A stretch of DNA of 41,614 bases from Planctomycetota bacterium (GTDB lineage Bacteria > Planctomycetota > Planctomycetia > Gemmatales > Gemmataceae), in NCBI GenBank assembly GCA_016872595.1, contig VGZJ01000018.1:1-41614 (forward strand), given 5' to 3'. Positions 1 through 8,098 of this stretch are shown in pieces. The position numbers were made by a program, and so were the translations under genes. A model generated the notes under the pieces. It was not told the DNA's origin. It was given only the letters and a program-made list of their open reading frames with translations, and ran no database searches. Numbering within the stretch: the first letter of the stretch is position 1; each line of letters begins with the position of its first letter.

Positions 1-175
1 TCACGGCCGACAGGCCGACCACGTCGGCGACCGCGGCCGGGGTGCGGGGGTGGTCGATCCGGGCGAGGAGCCAGAGGGCGTGCCACCGGGGCTTCTCGAC
101 CGGGTGGCGGCAGGATGTGTACCGGTACCGCAGCTTGCCGACCGGCAGGTGGCGGACGAATGGCAGGCGACGCAT
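1..175 (-). CDS. IS630-type transposase, N-terminal part (runs off window)
   Basis: Leftward frame from ATG at 175 giving 58 residues before the window edge, with no stop reached. It opens MRRLPFVRHLPVGKLRYRYT and continues with RWHALWLLARIDHPRTPAAV and ADVVGLSAV. This matches the start of IS630/Tc1-type transposases, where a helix-turn-helix domain precedes the DDE catalytic core; the core would lie outside the window. A strong Shine-Dalgarno (GGGAGGGA, complement of 181-188) sits 5 bases before the ATG. The assignment rests on recognising the N-terminal pattern only, and I cannot tell whether the element is intact. The 111 bases to its right (176-287) show no gene and should hold the promoter end of the element, but I could not define a terminal inverted repeat. 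Confidence 0.6.
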   Translation of the reverse strand, partial: MRRLPFVRHLPVGKLRYRYTSCRHPVEKPRWHALWLLARIDHPRTPAAVADVVGLSAV

Positions 176-287
176 GGAATTCCCTCCCGCACCAACGGCT
201 TCCGGGAACATCGTAGGGAATCAGCACCATTCCGTATGACCGTGGCGGGTGGGATGATGTGACTATAGCCGAAGGGGTGCCAAGCAC

Positions 288-317
288 GAAGCCCGCGGGC
301 TTGCACCCGCGGGCTTC
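288..317. terminator. Perfect 12-bp hairpin, probable terminator
   Basis: Arms 288-299 (GAAGCCCGCGGG) and 306-317 are perfect reverse complements around a 6-base loop. The hairpin lies 41 bases past the stop of the leftward 59-aa gene and upstream of the transposase gene, which fits an intrinsic terminator separating the two. There is no clear U-run on either strand, so rho-independent action is an inference. Confidence 0.5.
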
Positions 318-358
318 GGAGGGGAACCGACCGGGGGAGGTCGGAGGGGATCAGGGAT

Positions 359-538
359 TTAGGCGACCAGCGCGCGGTCGGCCTTGCGGCCGGGGGCGAC
401 CGGGGCCGCGCGATCGGCCGACATCTCTTCCTTCACGCGGCGCGTCAGCTTGAGGACGTAGGCCACGTCACGGAGGAGTTGCTCGGCGGCGGTCTCGGTG
501 GTCTTGGCGACTTCGGCGGTCTTGGTGATCGCGGTCAT
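359..538 (-). CDS. Small protein of 59 residues, unknown function
   Basis: Leftward frame with ATG at 538 and TAA at 359. A clean AAGGAG (complement of 545-550) stands 6 bases before the ATG, which is the main reason to call it a gene. The protein starts MTAITKTAEVAKTTETAAEQ, has a helical, charged middle (LLRDVAYVLKLTRRVKEEMS) and ends in an Ala/Arg-rich tail. No signal peptide, membrane segment or cysteine is present. It looks like a single amphipathic helix with a disordered tail. A hairpin follows its stop and no co-directional partner is close. I recognise no family; a small helical binding protein is possible but unproven. Confidence 0.6.
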   Translation of the reverse strand: MTAITKTAEVAKTTETAAEQLLRDVAYVLKLTRRVKEEMSADRAAPVAPGRKADRALVA

Positions 539-757
539 GGTTGGCTCCTTGCGGTTGAGTTTCCTTCGATGAGGGAAGGAAAAGCAGGGGCCATGCCGCG
601 GCGCGGATTATTTTGCGAAATCGCGCGGAGTGCTTGTTTTCAAGCGTTTTTCGCGATGGCCGCGCGCCGGCACACTTTGCCGGACCGTTGTAACCGTTGC
701 GACTTCACAGAAAGAGTACATTCCGCGCGGGACGGAGTTACAACAGGGGCTTTGTAG

Positions 758-808
758 GGCGGGACGCGGCGTTGCGCCGTCCCGCCACAGCCCGCAGAAC
801 GGCGGGAC
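758..808. terminator. Two mutually exclusive hairpins beyond the epimerase gene
   Basis: GGCGGGAC occurs at 758-765 and again at 801-808, with its complement GTCCCGCC between them at 779-786. The middle arm can therefore pair with either side, giving 8-bp stems; the left hairpin is extended by 4 bp across a small bulge. The element lies just past the stop of the leftward epimerase gene (845), as expected for a terminator. The rest of the 306-base gap (539-844) holds the Shine-Dalgarno and presumably the promoter of the 59-aa gene; I see no gene in it. Confidence 0.45.
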
Positions 809-844
809 CGCGCAGAGTCTTTTCCCGTCCGACACGCCGCAATC

Positions 845-1858
845 TCACGGCTCGTCCGTCACCACGACGGGCGCGGTCTTCGGCGCTTCGAGGTCGCTGG
901 TGTCCAGCCGCCCCTCGCTCTGGAGTTGCTTGAAGATGGCGACCGTTTCGCGGATGCCGTCGGCCAGTGCGGTCTTCGGCATCGGGCCGAGGTCGCGCTG
1001 GAGGCCGTCGTCGGACAGGTCGTAGGCGATGGCGATTTGCGTGGTGCCGAAGGTAACGAGCTTGGCCGCGTCCGGCAGCACGGTCGCCAGCGCCGCGTGG
1101 AAGTCCTGCATCGGCACCACCGCGCCGCGCAGGTTGTAGCTCTTCGCCCCGGAGTACGGGCGCTCGAGGCTGTTCACGAAGGTCTTGGCGACGTCGTCCA
1201 CATATTGGAAGTCGGTCCAGCCGCCGAAGTTGATGTGGTACGGGCGGCCGAGCAGCACGGCCTTGATCGCCTTCGTCGGCTCGCTGGTCATGCCGAGGTC
1301 GCGGCCCACGCCGTACACGGTCCACGGCCGCAGCCCGACCGACGAGAGGCCGAAGTCTTGGAAGTAGATGCGGGCGTTGCCCTCGTTGCAGCACTTGAAG
1401 ACGCCGTAGTGCGTGCTGGGGACGAGCGGGGCGTCGTCGCCCTGCGCGCCGGCGGGGTACTTGTCGGGGCCGCCGAACACGGCCGCGGAGCTGGCGTACA
1501 CGAGCCGCTTCACCTGCGCGCCGGCGGCCCTCACCGCCTCGAACACGGCGAGCGTTCCGAGCACGTTCACCTTCGCTCCCAGAAGCGGGTCGGCCCGGCA
1601 CGTCGGCACCTGCAGGCCGGCGAGGTGGATGACGTGCGAAATCTGGTACTGCGCGAGGGCGGCCGAGAGCGCCTTGAGGTCGCACACGTCGCCCTGCACG
1701 AACGTGACCTTGGCGACCTCGCTTTCGGGCAAGATCAGACGCAGCCGGCGGGCGTCCTCGCGCAGGTCGAGTACCCACACCCGCGCGCCGCGCGCCAGCA
1801 GGTTGCGGATGATCCACGCCCCGATGAACCCGTACCCGCCGGTAATCAGCACGCGCAT
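845..1858 (-). CDS. NAD-dependent epimerase/dehydratase (extended SDR)
   Basis: A 337-residue extended short-chain dehydrogenase/reductase. The Rossmann dinucleotide motif is TGGYGFIG (residues 6-13), the central-strand serine lies in YASSAAVFGG (S123/S124), and the catalytic pair is Y151-x3-K155 in STHYGVFK. These features are typical of nucleotide-sugar epimerases, dehydratases and reductases acting on NDP-sugars or similar polyols; the substrate cannot be read from the sequence. Length is normal for the family. Start chosen at the ATG that puts the Rossmann motif at residue 6, preceded by AGGGG. It lies downstream of gyrA on the same strand but is separated by a long inverted repeat, so a separate transcript is likely. 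No sugar-transferase neighbour is present to hint at a pathway. Confidence 0.85.
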   Translation of the reverse strand: MRVLITGGYGFIGAWIIRNLLARGARVWVLDLREDARRLRLILPESEVAKVTFVQGDVCDLKALSAALAQYQISHVIHLAGLQVPTCRADPLLGAKVNVLGTLAVFEAVRAAGAQVKRLVYASSAAVFGGPDKYPAGAQGDDAPLVPSTHYGVFKCCNEGNARIYFQDFGLSSVGLRPWTVYGVGRDLGMTSEPTKAIKAVLLGRPYHINFGGWTDFQYVDDVAKTFVNSLERPYSGAKSYNLRGAVVPMQDFHAALATVLPDAAKLVTFGTTQIAIAYDLSDDGLQRDLGPMPKTALADGIRETVAIFKQLQSEGRLDTSDLEAPKTAPVVVTDEP

Positions 1859-1894
1859 TCTCGACCCCTAATTCGGTTGGTTCTCAGTGGGTGG

Positions 1895-1985
1895 ATTTTC
1901 GATTGCAGATTTGTGATTGACGATTGAAGAAGCGTGGCGGTGCGGCCGGTCTTCAATCGTCAATCACAAATCTGCAATCGAAAAT
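1895..1985. repeat. 36-bp perfect inverted repeat (91-base palindromic element)
   Basis: Arms 1895-1930 and 1950-1985 are exact reverse complements over 36 bases with a 19-base GC-rich loop. The arm is AT-rich and built from GATTG/GATTT-like words, unlike the GC-rich genes around it. It fills the gap between the gyrA stop (1991) and the epimerase start (1858), both leftward. It could terminate gyrA transcription or protect its 3' end. The word-like make-up suggests a dispersed repeat family. Confidence 0.85.
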
Positions 1986-1990
1986 GTCTT

Positions 1991-4681
1991 CTACTCGCCC
2001 ACGGTGTCGCGGGCGACCTTCGCCACGGTGACGAGCTTGTCCTCGCCGTTGAGGTTCATCACCTTCACGCCCTGCGTGTTGCGGCCGACGATGCGGATGT
2101 CGTCCACCTTGCTCCGCGTCACCATCCCGTCCTTCGTGATGAGCATGATCTCGTCGCCGTCGCGGACGCTGGTGATGGCGATCACGGGGCCGTTCTTGGC
2201 CGTCACCTTCACGTCCTTGACGCCCTTGCCGCTCCGCCGCTGGAGCCGGTAGCGCATGCTCGACGGGTCGCTCTCGGACTCTTCGCCTTCGGCGATCTCG
2301 ATGTCGGGATCGCTCGCTTCCGGCGCGGCCGAATCGTCGTCGCCCTCGACCTCGCCTTCGGGCACGGCGGTGTTCACGCCGAAGGGGGTGCGCTTCCCGT
2401 AGCCGTTTTCGCACACGGTGAGCAGCAGGCCTTCCGGGTCCGCGACCACCATTCCGACCAGTGCGTCGTCCTTGCCGAGCTTGATGCCCTTGACCCCGCG
2501 GGCCGTGCGGCCCATCGCGCGGGCGTTCGACTCGCGGAACCGGATCGCCATGCCCTTGCGGGTGCTCAGCACGATCTCGTCGCCCGGCTTCGTCAGCGCC
2601 ACGTCGATCAGTTCGTCGCCGTCGTCGAGCGTCAGCCCGATGACGCCGCCGGCGCGGACGTTGCTGTAGGCCATCAGCTCGGTCTTCTTCACGATGCCTT
2701 GGCGCGTCGCCATCATCAGGAACTGGTTCTCGACGAACTCGCGCACGGGCACGATGCTGGTGATCTTCTCGTCGTCTTTGAGGTTCGGGAGGTAGTGCTT
2801 GAGGCTCCGGCCGGGCGAGGTGCGCCCCGCCTCTGCGATCCGGTACACCTTGAGCCAGTGGCACTGGCCCTTGTTGGTGAAGCACAGCAGGTACGCCTTC
2901 GTGCTGGCGACGAAGAAGTGTTCGACGAAGTCGTTGTCGCGCAAGCCCCCCTGCACGCCCTTCCCGCCGCGGCCCTGTACCCGGTACTCGGTCAGCGGCA
3001 TCCGCTTGGCGAACCCCTCGTGCGTGATCGTCACGACGTTCGGCTCGTCCTCGATCAGGTCTTCCATGTCCACGTCGGCGCTGTCGCCGGTGATCTCGGT
3101 ACGGCGGTCGTCGCCGTACTTGTCGGCCGTCTTCTCGAGGTCGTCGCGGATCACCGCCCGCACGTTGGCGTCGTCGGAGAGCAGCGTTTCGTACCCGCGG
3201 ATCTGCTCGCGCAGCGACGTGTACTCCTTCAAAATCTCGTCGCTCTCGAGCGCCGCGAGCTGGCCCAGTTGGAGCCGCACGACGGCTTCCGCTTGCTGCT
3301 CCGTCATCTTGTACTCGGTCACGACGCCGAGTTCGCGCTGCAGCGCCGCGAACGCCGCCGCCCCGAGCGCGCGCTCCATGAGCGCCGCGGGCACGGCCAG
3401 CCCTTGCAGCCGCACCTTCGCCTCGGTGCGGTTCGGCGACGTGCGGCAGATGCGGATCACGTTCTCGATGTCCGCGATGGCGATGAGCTGCCCTTCGAGG
3501 ACGTGCCCGCGCCGCTTGGCCTCGCGCAGCAGGAACTCGGTGCGCCGCTTGATGACCGTGACGCGGTGTTCGAGGAACTTCTGCAGCACCTCCTTGAGGG
3601 TCAGCTCGCGCGGGCGGCCGTCCACGATCGCCAACATGATGACGCTGACGGTCTTCTGGAGCGTGGAGAACTGGTACAGTTGGTTCAGCACGAGGTGCGG
3701 GTCGGTCTTCGCGGTCAGCTCGATGACGATGCGCACCGGCTCGCCGGAGCGCGCGCTGGACTCGTCGCGAATCGCCCTGATCCCGCTGACGCGGTCGGCC
3801 TTCACCAGTTCGGCCAGTTCCTTCACCAGCGGGTCGCGCGAGACTTGGAACGGCACTTCCGTAATGAGGATGCTCGGCGCTTTGCCCTTACCCTCTTCCA
3901 TCACCCGCGCGCGGGCGCGCAGGGTGAGCTTGCCGGCGCACTTGGCGTAGGCGTCCAGAATCCCCTGCCGGCCCATGATGACGCCGCCGGTCGGGAAGTC
4001 CGGGCCGGGGATGATCTCGATCAGCTCGTGCAGCGACGTGTGCGGGTTGTCGATGAGCGCGACCAGCCCCTTGCACACCTCGCGCAGGTTGTGCGGCGGG
4101 ATGTGCGTCGCCATGCCGACCGCGATGCCGTCGGAGCCGTTGACCAGCAGGTTCGGGAACTTGCTGGGCAGCACGAGCGGTTCGCGGAACTTGCCGTCGT
4201 AGTTGTCGATGAAATCGACGGTGTCGCGCTCGAGGTCTTCGAGCAGGTCGGCGGCGGGCGGCGCGAGTCGGGCCTCGGTGTAGCGGTGAGCCGCGGGGGG
4301 CAGCCCGGCAATGGAGCCAAAGTTCCCCTGCCCGTGGATCAGCTTGTACCGCAGGTTCCAGTCTTGGGCCATGCGCACGAGCGAGTCGTAGATGGACTGG
4401 TCGCCGTGCGGGTGATACCGTTTCATCGTCTCGCCGATGATGCCGGCGCACTTGCTCGTTGCGGACGACGGCCCGAGGCCGAGGTCGTTCATGGCGACGA
4501 GGATGCGGCGCTGCGACGGCTTGAGGCCGTCGCGCACGTCCGGGAGGGCGCGGCTGACGATGACCGATTGCGCGTAGGTCAGGTAACTATCCCGCAGTTC
4601 GTCGATGATGTCGAGCGGGTTCACCGGGGCGGCCGGGGGCGGCGCGTCCGGGCCGGGGGGCGGTGTGATGGGGTCGGCCAA
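1991..4681 (-). CDS. gyrA: DNA gyrase subunit A
   Basis: An 896-residue type IIA topoisomerase A subunit. It cuts and rejoins DNA with GyrB to introduce negative supercoils. The winged-helix region carries the quinolone pocket ([12 protein letters not shown], residues 89-100), and the catalytic tyrosine is Y134 in HRYTEARL. The C-terminal beta-pinwheel holds a GyrA box (QGRGGKG, 569-575), which favours gyrase over topoisomerase IV. A second box-like motif (QRRSGKG, 814-820) follows an acidic insertion rich in Asp, Glu and Ser. The position equivalent to E. coli Ser83 is Gln95, while Asp87 is kept as Asp99. The start is TTG at 4681 with a perfect AAGGAGG four bases upstream. gyrB is not in the window. 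Confidence 0.95.
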   Translation of the reverse strand: MADPITPPPGPDAPPPAAPVNPLDIIDELRDSYLTYAQSVIVSRALPDVRDGLKPSQRRILVAMNDLGLGPSSATSKCAGIIGETMKRYHPHGDQSIYDSLVRMAQDWNLRYKLIHGQGNFGSIAGLPPAAHRYTEARLAPPAADLLEDLERDTVDFIDNYDGKFREPLVLPSKFPNLLVNGSDGIAVGMATHIPPHNLREVCKGLVALIDNPHTSLHELIEIIPGPDFPTGGVIMGRQGILDAYAKCAGKLTLRARARVMEEGKGKAPSILITEVPFQVSRDPLVKELAELVKADRVSGIRAIRDESSARSGEPVRIVIELTAKTDPHLVLNQLYQFSTLQKTVSVIMLAIVDGRPRELTLKEVLQKFLEHRVTVIKRRTEFLLREAKRRGHVLEGQLIAIADIENVIRICRTSPNRTEAKVRLQGLAVPAALMERALGAAAFAALQRELGVVTEYKMTEQQAEAVVRLQLGQLAALESDEILKEYTSLREQIRGYETLLSDDANVRAVIRDDLEKTADKYGDDRRTEITGDSADVDMEDLIEDEPNVVTITHEGFAKRMPLTEYRVQGRGGKGVQGGLRDNDFVEHFFVASTKAYLLCFTNKGQCHWLKVYRIAEAGRTSPGRSLKHYLPNLKDDEKITSIVPVREFVENQFLMMATRQGIVKKTELMAYSNVRAGGVIGLTLDDGDELIDVALTKPGDEIVLSTRKGMAIRFRESNARAMGRTARGVKGIKLGKDDALVGMVVADPEGLLLTVCENGYGKRTPFGVNTAVPEGEVEGDDDSAAPEASDPDIEIAEGEESESDPSSMRYRLQRRSGKGVKDVKVTAKNGPVIAITSVRDGDEIMLITKDGMVTRSKVDDIRIVGRNTQGVKVMNLNGEDKLVTVAKVARDTVGE

Positions 4682-4685
4682 GAGG

Positions 4686-4692
4686 CCTCCTT
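4686..4692 (-). promoter_or_regulatory. Shine-Dalgarno deciding the gyrA TTG start
   Basis: CCTCCTT on the plus strand reads AAGGAGG leftward, 4 bases before TTG 4681-4679. No ATG in frame nearby has a comparable site, and the next residues (ADPITPPPG) lead into the conserved N-terminal region at the expected distance. Confidence 0.7.
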
Positions 4693-4881
4693 CGCAGGCG
4701 CGATCCGTGCGAGTGTTGTTCCGTGAAGAACTGTGTTATTTTACGAGAAACCGGCGTTCCGAACCAGCGCCGTAGCCCGCCGTGCGGAACCTTTTTGCCG
4801 CGCCGGAAGTTGAATATGGGCAAGCTGTTCGGGCCGGGCCGAGCGGCACGCCATCGCAACCCTCCGCGAACGAGACACGTT

Positions 4882-5526
4882 ATGCGTTCGACCGTACTTT
4901 TCACCGCCGGTGCGCTCCTCGTGTGGGCCACGTTCGCCGCCGCGCAACCCACCCCCAAAGAGGGCAAGAAGGACGACAAGGCCGCGCCCGCCGACGCGAC
5001 CAAGCCCACCGCCGCCGCGGAGGTCACGCGCGCCAAGGCGCTCAAGGCCAAGATGTCCGTGGACTTCAAAGACGCGCGCCTCGGCGACGTATTGAAGGAG
5101 TTCGCTGCGCAGGTGGACATGAGGGCCGATGTGACGATCCTCTGGGCTTACGGCCCGGATTTCCCCTACGCCAAGAAGGTGTCGTACGCCTGCAAAGACA
5201 AGCCGCTGGAAGCCGCGCTCGACGAACTTCTCAAAACCGACGGCCTCGGGTACGTGGTGGTATCGAAGGGCGGCGACAAGTACGACGGCTGGGTGCGCCT
5301 GACGACGACCGGCGAGCGCGGGTACGAGAAGGGCGCGGAGCCGGTGCCGCCCGCGACCGCCGCCGAGGAAGCCGACGCGGTCGAGAAACTCGGCCTCGCG
5401 AAGAAGTTGATCGAGGCCAAGAAGGACGAGCAGGCCAAGACCGTGCTGACGTTCATTCTGAAGCGCTACCCCGGCGCGAAGGCCGCTGTCGAGGCGAAGG
5501 AACTGCTGGCGAAACTAACCAAGTGA
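4882..5526 (+). CDS. Exported protein with STN-like domain
   Basis: A 214-residue secreted protein. Start set at ATG 4882 because it gives a normal signal peptide (MRSTVLFTAGALLVWATFAA, cleavage near AAA-QP); the frame stays open upstream to 4723 but that extension has no signal-peptide character. After a Lys/Ala/Pro-rich linker comes a region like the secretin/TonB short N-terminal (STN) domain: SVDFKDARLGDVLKEFAAQV, then KPLEAALDELLKTDGLGYVV. The C-terminal part (GLAKKLIEAKKDEQAKTVLT onward) resembles a helical repeat of the TPR kind. Such domains are common in exported planctomycete proteins, and binding rather than catalysis is the likely role. It is divergent from gyrA and shares a 200-base promoter region with it. 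Confidence 0.7.
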   Translation: MRSTVLFTAGALLVWATFAAAQPTPKEGKKDDKAAPADATKPTAAAEVTRAKALKAKMSVDFKDARLGDVLKEFAAQVDMRADVTILWAYGPDFPYAKKVSYACKDKPLEAALDELLKTDGLGYVVVSKGGDKYDGWVRLTTTGERGYEKGAEPVPPATAAEEADAVEKLGLAKKLIEAKKDEQAKTVLTFILKRYPGAKAAVEAKELLAKLTK

Positions 5527-5529
5527 CAG

Positions 5530-5557
5530 CGAGCGGCGCGGCGTAAGCCCGCCGGTG
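5530..5557 (+). repeat. 28-base dispersed repeat directly after a stop codon, copy A
   Basis: This 28-base segment is identical to 17317-17344. Both copies start within a few bases of a stop codon (here 3 bases after the STN-like gene). It contains GGCGTAAGCCCGCCGGT. Copy A lacks the long complementary arm present at copy B. Confidence 0.8.
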
Positions 5558-5584
5558 ATTCGCGAGGGTTGGACGGGCGTGGGG

Positions 5585-5614
5585 GAGGTCGGCGGTTCCA
5601 ATCCGCCCCGGGCT
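5585..5614 (+). other. tRNA 3'-end-like remnant (T arm plus acceptor strand)
   Basis: GAGGTCGGCGG / TTCCAAT / CCGCC resembles the variable loop, T stem, T loop and second T-stem strand of a tRNA such as bacterial tRNA-Thr. The five-base stem 5591-5595 with 5603-5607 is perfect and is followed by CCGGGCT, like an acceptor strand. Position 57 of the T loop is C instead of a purine, and I could not fold a D arm or anticodon arm upstream. It is best read as a relic or an attachment-site-like fragment, not a working tRNA. Confidence 0.3.
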
Positions 5615-5721
5615 AATACCGCAAGGGGTCCGGCAGCTCCGGGAGAGTGCCCCGCGTCCGTCTTACCCTTGCGACCTATTGGATAGCTATGGCGAACGCA
5701 GTTGGGTACGAGGAACATGTC

Positions 5722-6408
5722 GTGAGTGGGATTTGGGGCGCGCGCGACGTACCGTGGATCCCGCCCGAAATGGCGGAGCCGGACGGGTTCGTCGGCGTCG
5801 GCGGCGACCTCGCGCCGTCGACGCTGCTCCGGGCCTACGCCGACGGCGTGTTCCCGTGGTTCAACGCCGACGATCCGATCTTGTGGTGGTCCCCGGACCC
5901 GCGCGGCATCATCGACCTCGCGCCCGGTGCGCCGGGCGAGTACGGCGGGCTACACGTCTCGCGCCGGCTCGCGCGCACGATCCGTTCCGGCAAGTTCCGC
6001 GTGACCGTGAACACCTGCTTCGCGGCGGTGATGCGCGCGTGCGGCGAGCGCCGGCCCGAAGGCACGTGGGTGACGCCCGACATGCTCCGCGCGTACACCG
6101 AACTGCACCGCTTGGGGCACGCGCACAGCGTCGAAACGTGGGTCGGCGACGAGCTGGCCGGCGGCACCTACGGGCTGGCCGTGGGCGGGCTGTTCGCGGC
6201 CGAGTCGATGTTCTTCCGCGTCACCGACGGCTCGAAGGTGGCGCTGGCCGCGCTCGTGCAGCGGCTCCGCGCCCGCGGGTTCACGCTCCTCGACGTGCAG
6301 ATGACGACCGAGCACACGGCCACAATGGGCGCGGTCGAAATCTCCCGCCGCGACTACCTCAAGCGGCTCCGCAAGGCCGTCGCCACGATGGGCGTGAGCT
6401 TCGTGTAG
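5722..6408 (+). CDS. aat: Leucyl/phenylalanyl-tRNA-protein transferase
   Basis: Transfers Leu or Phe from aminoacyl-tRNA to proteins with N-terminal Arg or Lys, marking them for ClpAP-type degradation (N-degron pathway). Family motifs are in order: GFVGVGGDLAPSTLLRAY, GVFPWFNADDPILWWSPDPR, GTWVTPDM, HSVETWVGDELAGGTYGLAV, GGLFAAESMFF, and TLLDVQMTTEHTATMGAVEI. GTG 5722 was chosen because GAGGA lies 7 bases upstream and the 228-residue product matches the family's usual 230 or so; an in-frame ATG at 5689 is the alternative. It faces the leucine-rich-repeat gene with only 28 bases between stops. Confidence 0.93.
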   Translation: MSGIWGARDVPWIPPEMAEPDGFVGVGGDLAPSTLLRAYADGVFPWFNADDPILWWSPDPRGIIDLAPGAPGEYGGLHVSRRLARTIRSGKFRVTVNTCFAAVMRACGERRPEGTWVTPDMLRAYTELHRLGHAHSVETWVGDELAGGTYGLAVGGLFAAESMFFRVTDGSKVALAALVQRLRARGFTLLDVQMTTEHTATMGAVEISRRDYLKRLRKAVATMGVSFV

Positions 6409-6429
6409 CGCGCCGCTTGCGGCTTCGCG
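6409..6429. terminator. Short hairpin between convergent genes
   Basis: The 28 bases between the aat stop and the stop of the leftward gene fold into CGC/GCG and GCCG/CGGC stems with a small bulge and a CTTG loop. A bidirectional terminator is plausible. The U-run is absent. Confidence 0.35.
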
Positions 6430-6436
6430 AGTGCGT

Positions 6437-7306
6437 TCAATCCGCCAGAATCATACACTTCGGCAGTGCCTTCCGCAGCTCGGCGATCCCTTCGGCCGTG
6501 ACGCGCGAGCCGCGCGTGTCGATGAACCCCAACTTCTTGCAGTTGTAAATGTGGACGAGGCCCGCGTCCGAAACCGGCGTGTTGTAGATGCTGAACCGCG
6601 TCAGGTTCGTGTGCCCGGCGAGGTGGGCCATGCCCTTGTTCGTGACCAGCGAGTGCGCGAGATCGAGGAACGACAGTTTCTTCAAGTCCTTCAGGTGTTC
6701 CATCCCCACGTCGGTGAGCAGAATGTGGCCCAGCGCGAGTGATTCGAGCGACGTGCAGTTCTTCAGGTACGCGATGCCGGTGTCGCTGATGTCGGTGTCG
6801 TTCAGGCTCAGGTGCTGAAGCCCCTTGCAGTCGGCCAGATGCGCCAACCCGCCGTCGTTGATGCGGGCGTTCTTGTCGAGCGTGACGCGCGTCAGCGTGA
6901 ACGGCGTCTTCGGCAGTTCCTCGGCCTTGAACACTTCGGGACGGCGGTTGCTGATGTTGATGACCGCGCCGATGGACAGCAGGTATTCCGCGGCCTTGCG
7001 GTCGGCCTCGCCGTCGGGCTTCGGCGGCGGCGCGGGCGCGTCCGGCCTCGGGCGCGGCGGCGGCGCGACCTCGACCGGCTTGTCCTTCTTCGATTCGGGC
7101 GGCGCGGCCGGCTCGTCGGGCTTGCGGGGCTTGCTCAGGATCGCCGCGCCCGCGGCCAGCGCGACCATGAACGCGACGACCCCGCCCGCGATCAGCACCA
7201 CCTTCCGCCCCGACGCCCGCGGCGGCGGTGTCGCGCGCGCGGGCCGCGCGCCGCCTTCCTCGATGAGGTAAGGGGCGTCGCTCTCGTCGTCCGGCGGCTC
7301 GGGCAT
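6437..7306 (-). CDS. Membrane-anchored leucine-rich-repeat protein
   Basis: A 289-residue protein. The N-terminus is acidic and short (MPEPPDDESDAPYLIEEGG), followed by one membrane helix (KVVLIAGGVVAFMVALAAGA, about 34-56), a Pro/Lys/Asp-rich linker, and about seven leucine-rich repeats of 24 residues. Repeats such as LQHLSLNDTDISDTGIAYLK and LSFLDLAHSLVTNKGMAHLA fit the GALA/cysteine-containing-like class common in planctomycetes. Topology suggests a cytoplasmic tail with the repeats outside the cytoplasmic membrane, acting as a protein-binding surface. The gene starts 23 bases after the stop of the zinc-ribbon gene, so the two are probably one operon. The long frame continuing upstream is a GC-rich artefact over the zinc-ribbon gene. 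The ligand is unknown. Confidence 0.8.
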   Translation of the reverse strand: MPEPPDDESDAPYLIEEGGARPARATPPPRASGRKVVLIAGGVVAFMVALAAGAAILSKPRKPDEPAAPPESKKDKPVEVAPPPRPRPDAPAPPPKPDGEADRKAAEYLLSIGAVINISNRRPEVFKAEELPKTPFTLTRVTLDKNARINDGGLAHLADCKGLQHLSLNDTDISDTGIAYLKNCTSLESLALGHILLTDVGMEHLKDLKKLSFLDLAHSLVTNKGMAHLAGHTNLTRFSIYNTPVSDAGLVHIYNCKKLGFIDTRGSRVTAEGIAELRKALPKCMILAD

Positions 7307-7329
7307 GGGTTGGATTCTCGGTTCGTGGG

Positions 7330-8010
7330 TCAGTCGTCGTCGGATTCGATGGGTGTCATACGAAACTCCGCGCGGTTCCGATAGAGGACGACGCACGACC
7401 CGACGGCACACACGATCTCGAACACCCCCAGCGCGATCACATACGGGTTGTCGCTCGCCACGACCGCGGGCAGGTACGCCTGCGCCATGAGGCACATCCA
7501 GCAGAACGCGGCGATCCGCGCCCAGCGCTTGCGCCGCCACAGTCCTACGCCGGTCACGGTCAGACCGAGGCCCATCGCCGCCAGCACCACCGTGAACACC
7601 ATGAACACGGGCAGGCAGAAATTGGCAATCGCGACCGAACAGCCGTGCGGCGGGTACTCGCGCACGGTGCCGTCCTTCTGGACGACGCGCGTCGGCTCGC
7701 GCGCCTTCTGCCGCGCATATTCGATGGAGACCGTCAGCCCGACGCCGACCGCGGCGTGAAGCGCGCCCATTGTGATGACGAACACCGCGACCACCGACAC
7801 GGCGACCGTGCGCGTCGGGGCCGGGCGCGGCGGGGGCGGTAGGAACGAGTCGCCGTCCGCGGGGTCGGGTTCGGGCGCGTCGGGCGCGTCGGGCGCGTCG
7901 GGCGCGTCGGGCGCGTCCGCGAACCGATTCTTGCACGCGGGGCAGCGCGCGCGGCGCTCCTCGTCCTTCGTGAGCGGAACCGAACAGTGCGGGCAAAACG
8001 TCACGGCCAC
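7330..8010 (-). CDS. Zinc-ribbon multi-pass membrane protein
   Basis: A 226-residue protein starting at GTG 8010. A rubredoxin-like zinc ribbon at the N-terminus uses C6-x2-C9 and C23-x2-C26 (FCPHCS, RCPACKN). Then come a repeated Asp-Ala-Pro stretch, a Pro-rich linker, and three to four hydrophobic segments (AVSVVAVFVITMGALHAAVG, NFCLPVFMVFTVVLAAMGLG, IAAFCWMCLMAQAYLPAVVA, VIALGVFEIVCAVGSCVVLY). The family is not one I can name; similar zinc-ribbon plus membrane proteins are frequent in planctomycetes and mostly uncharacterised. It heads a two-gene unit with the leucine-rich-repeat protein. Its upstream region holds the GTTGCACAAC array. Confidence 0.75.
   Translation of the reverse strand: MAVTFCPHCSVPLTKDEERRARCPACKNRFADAPDAPDAPDAPDAPEPDPADGDSFLPPPPRPAPTRTVAVSVVAVFVITMGALHAAVGVGLTVSIEYARQKAREPTRVVQKDGTVREYPPHGCSVAIANFCLPVFMVFTVVLAAMGLGLTVTGVGLWRRKRWARIAAFCWMCLMAQAYLPAVVASDNPYVIALGVFEIVCAVGSCVVLYRNRAEFRMTPIESDDD
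7873..7917 (-). repeat. 9-bp tandem repeat inside the zinc-ribbon gene
   Basis: GGGCGCGTC is repeated five times without interruption and encodes Asp-Ala-Pro in the linker between the zinc ribbon and the membrane domain. The unit is a multiple of three, so length changes keep the frame. Confidence 0.95.
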
Positions 8011-8098
8011 GGCGGTCGCCCCAGCGTTAGGTGTGCGCCGCGCCAGCGTAACCCGCCGCCCGGCGGGGGGCTACTCCCGAAAGGGGAAAAACAAAATC

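Noticed and set aside
608-835. 75-aa minus-strand frame in the gap after the epimerase gene
   Set aside because: It runs through the hairpin arms, has no ribosome site and its composition is unlike a protein.
1934-4726. A 930-codon open frame on the plus strand across gyrA
   Set aside because: It is antisense to gyrA, His/Arg/Val-rich with no family motifs; a result of high GC at third positions.
5608-5633. Fragment of 16S rRNA (GGGCTAATACCGCAAGG resembles the helix 8-9 region)
   Set aside because: Similarity covers only about 15-20 bases with no flanking match; chance is sufficient.
5515-5718. 67-aa minus-strand protein (contains GGLEPPTSP)
   Set aside because: This string is a well-known false translation arising from tRNA T-arm sequence read on the opposite strand; it overlaps the tRNA-like remnant and the repeat.
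7307-7996. Fusion of the leucine-rich-repeat and zinc-ribbon genes
   Set aside because: The upstream frame is an out-of-frame reading of the zinc-ribbon gene; the two real genes are separated by 23 bases.
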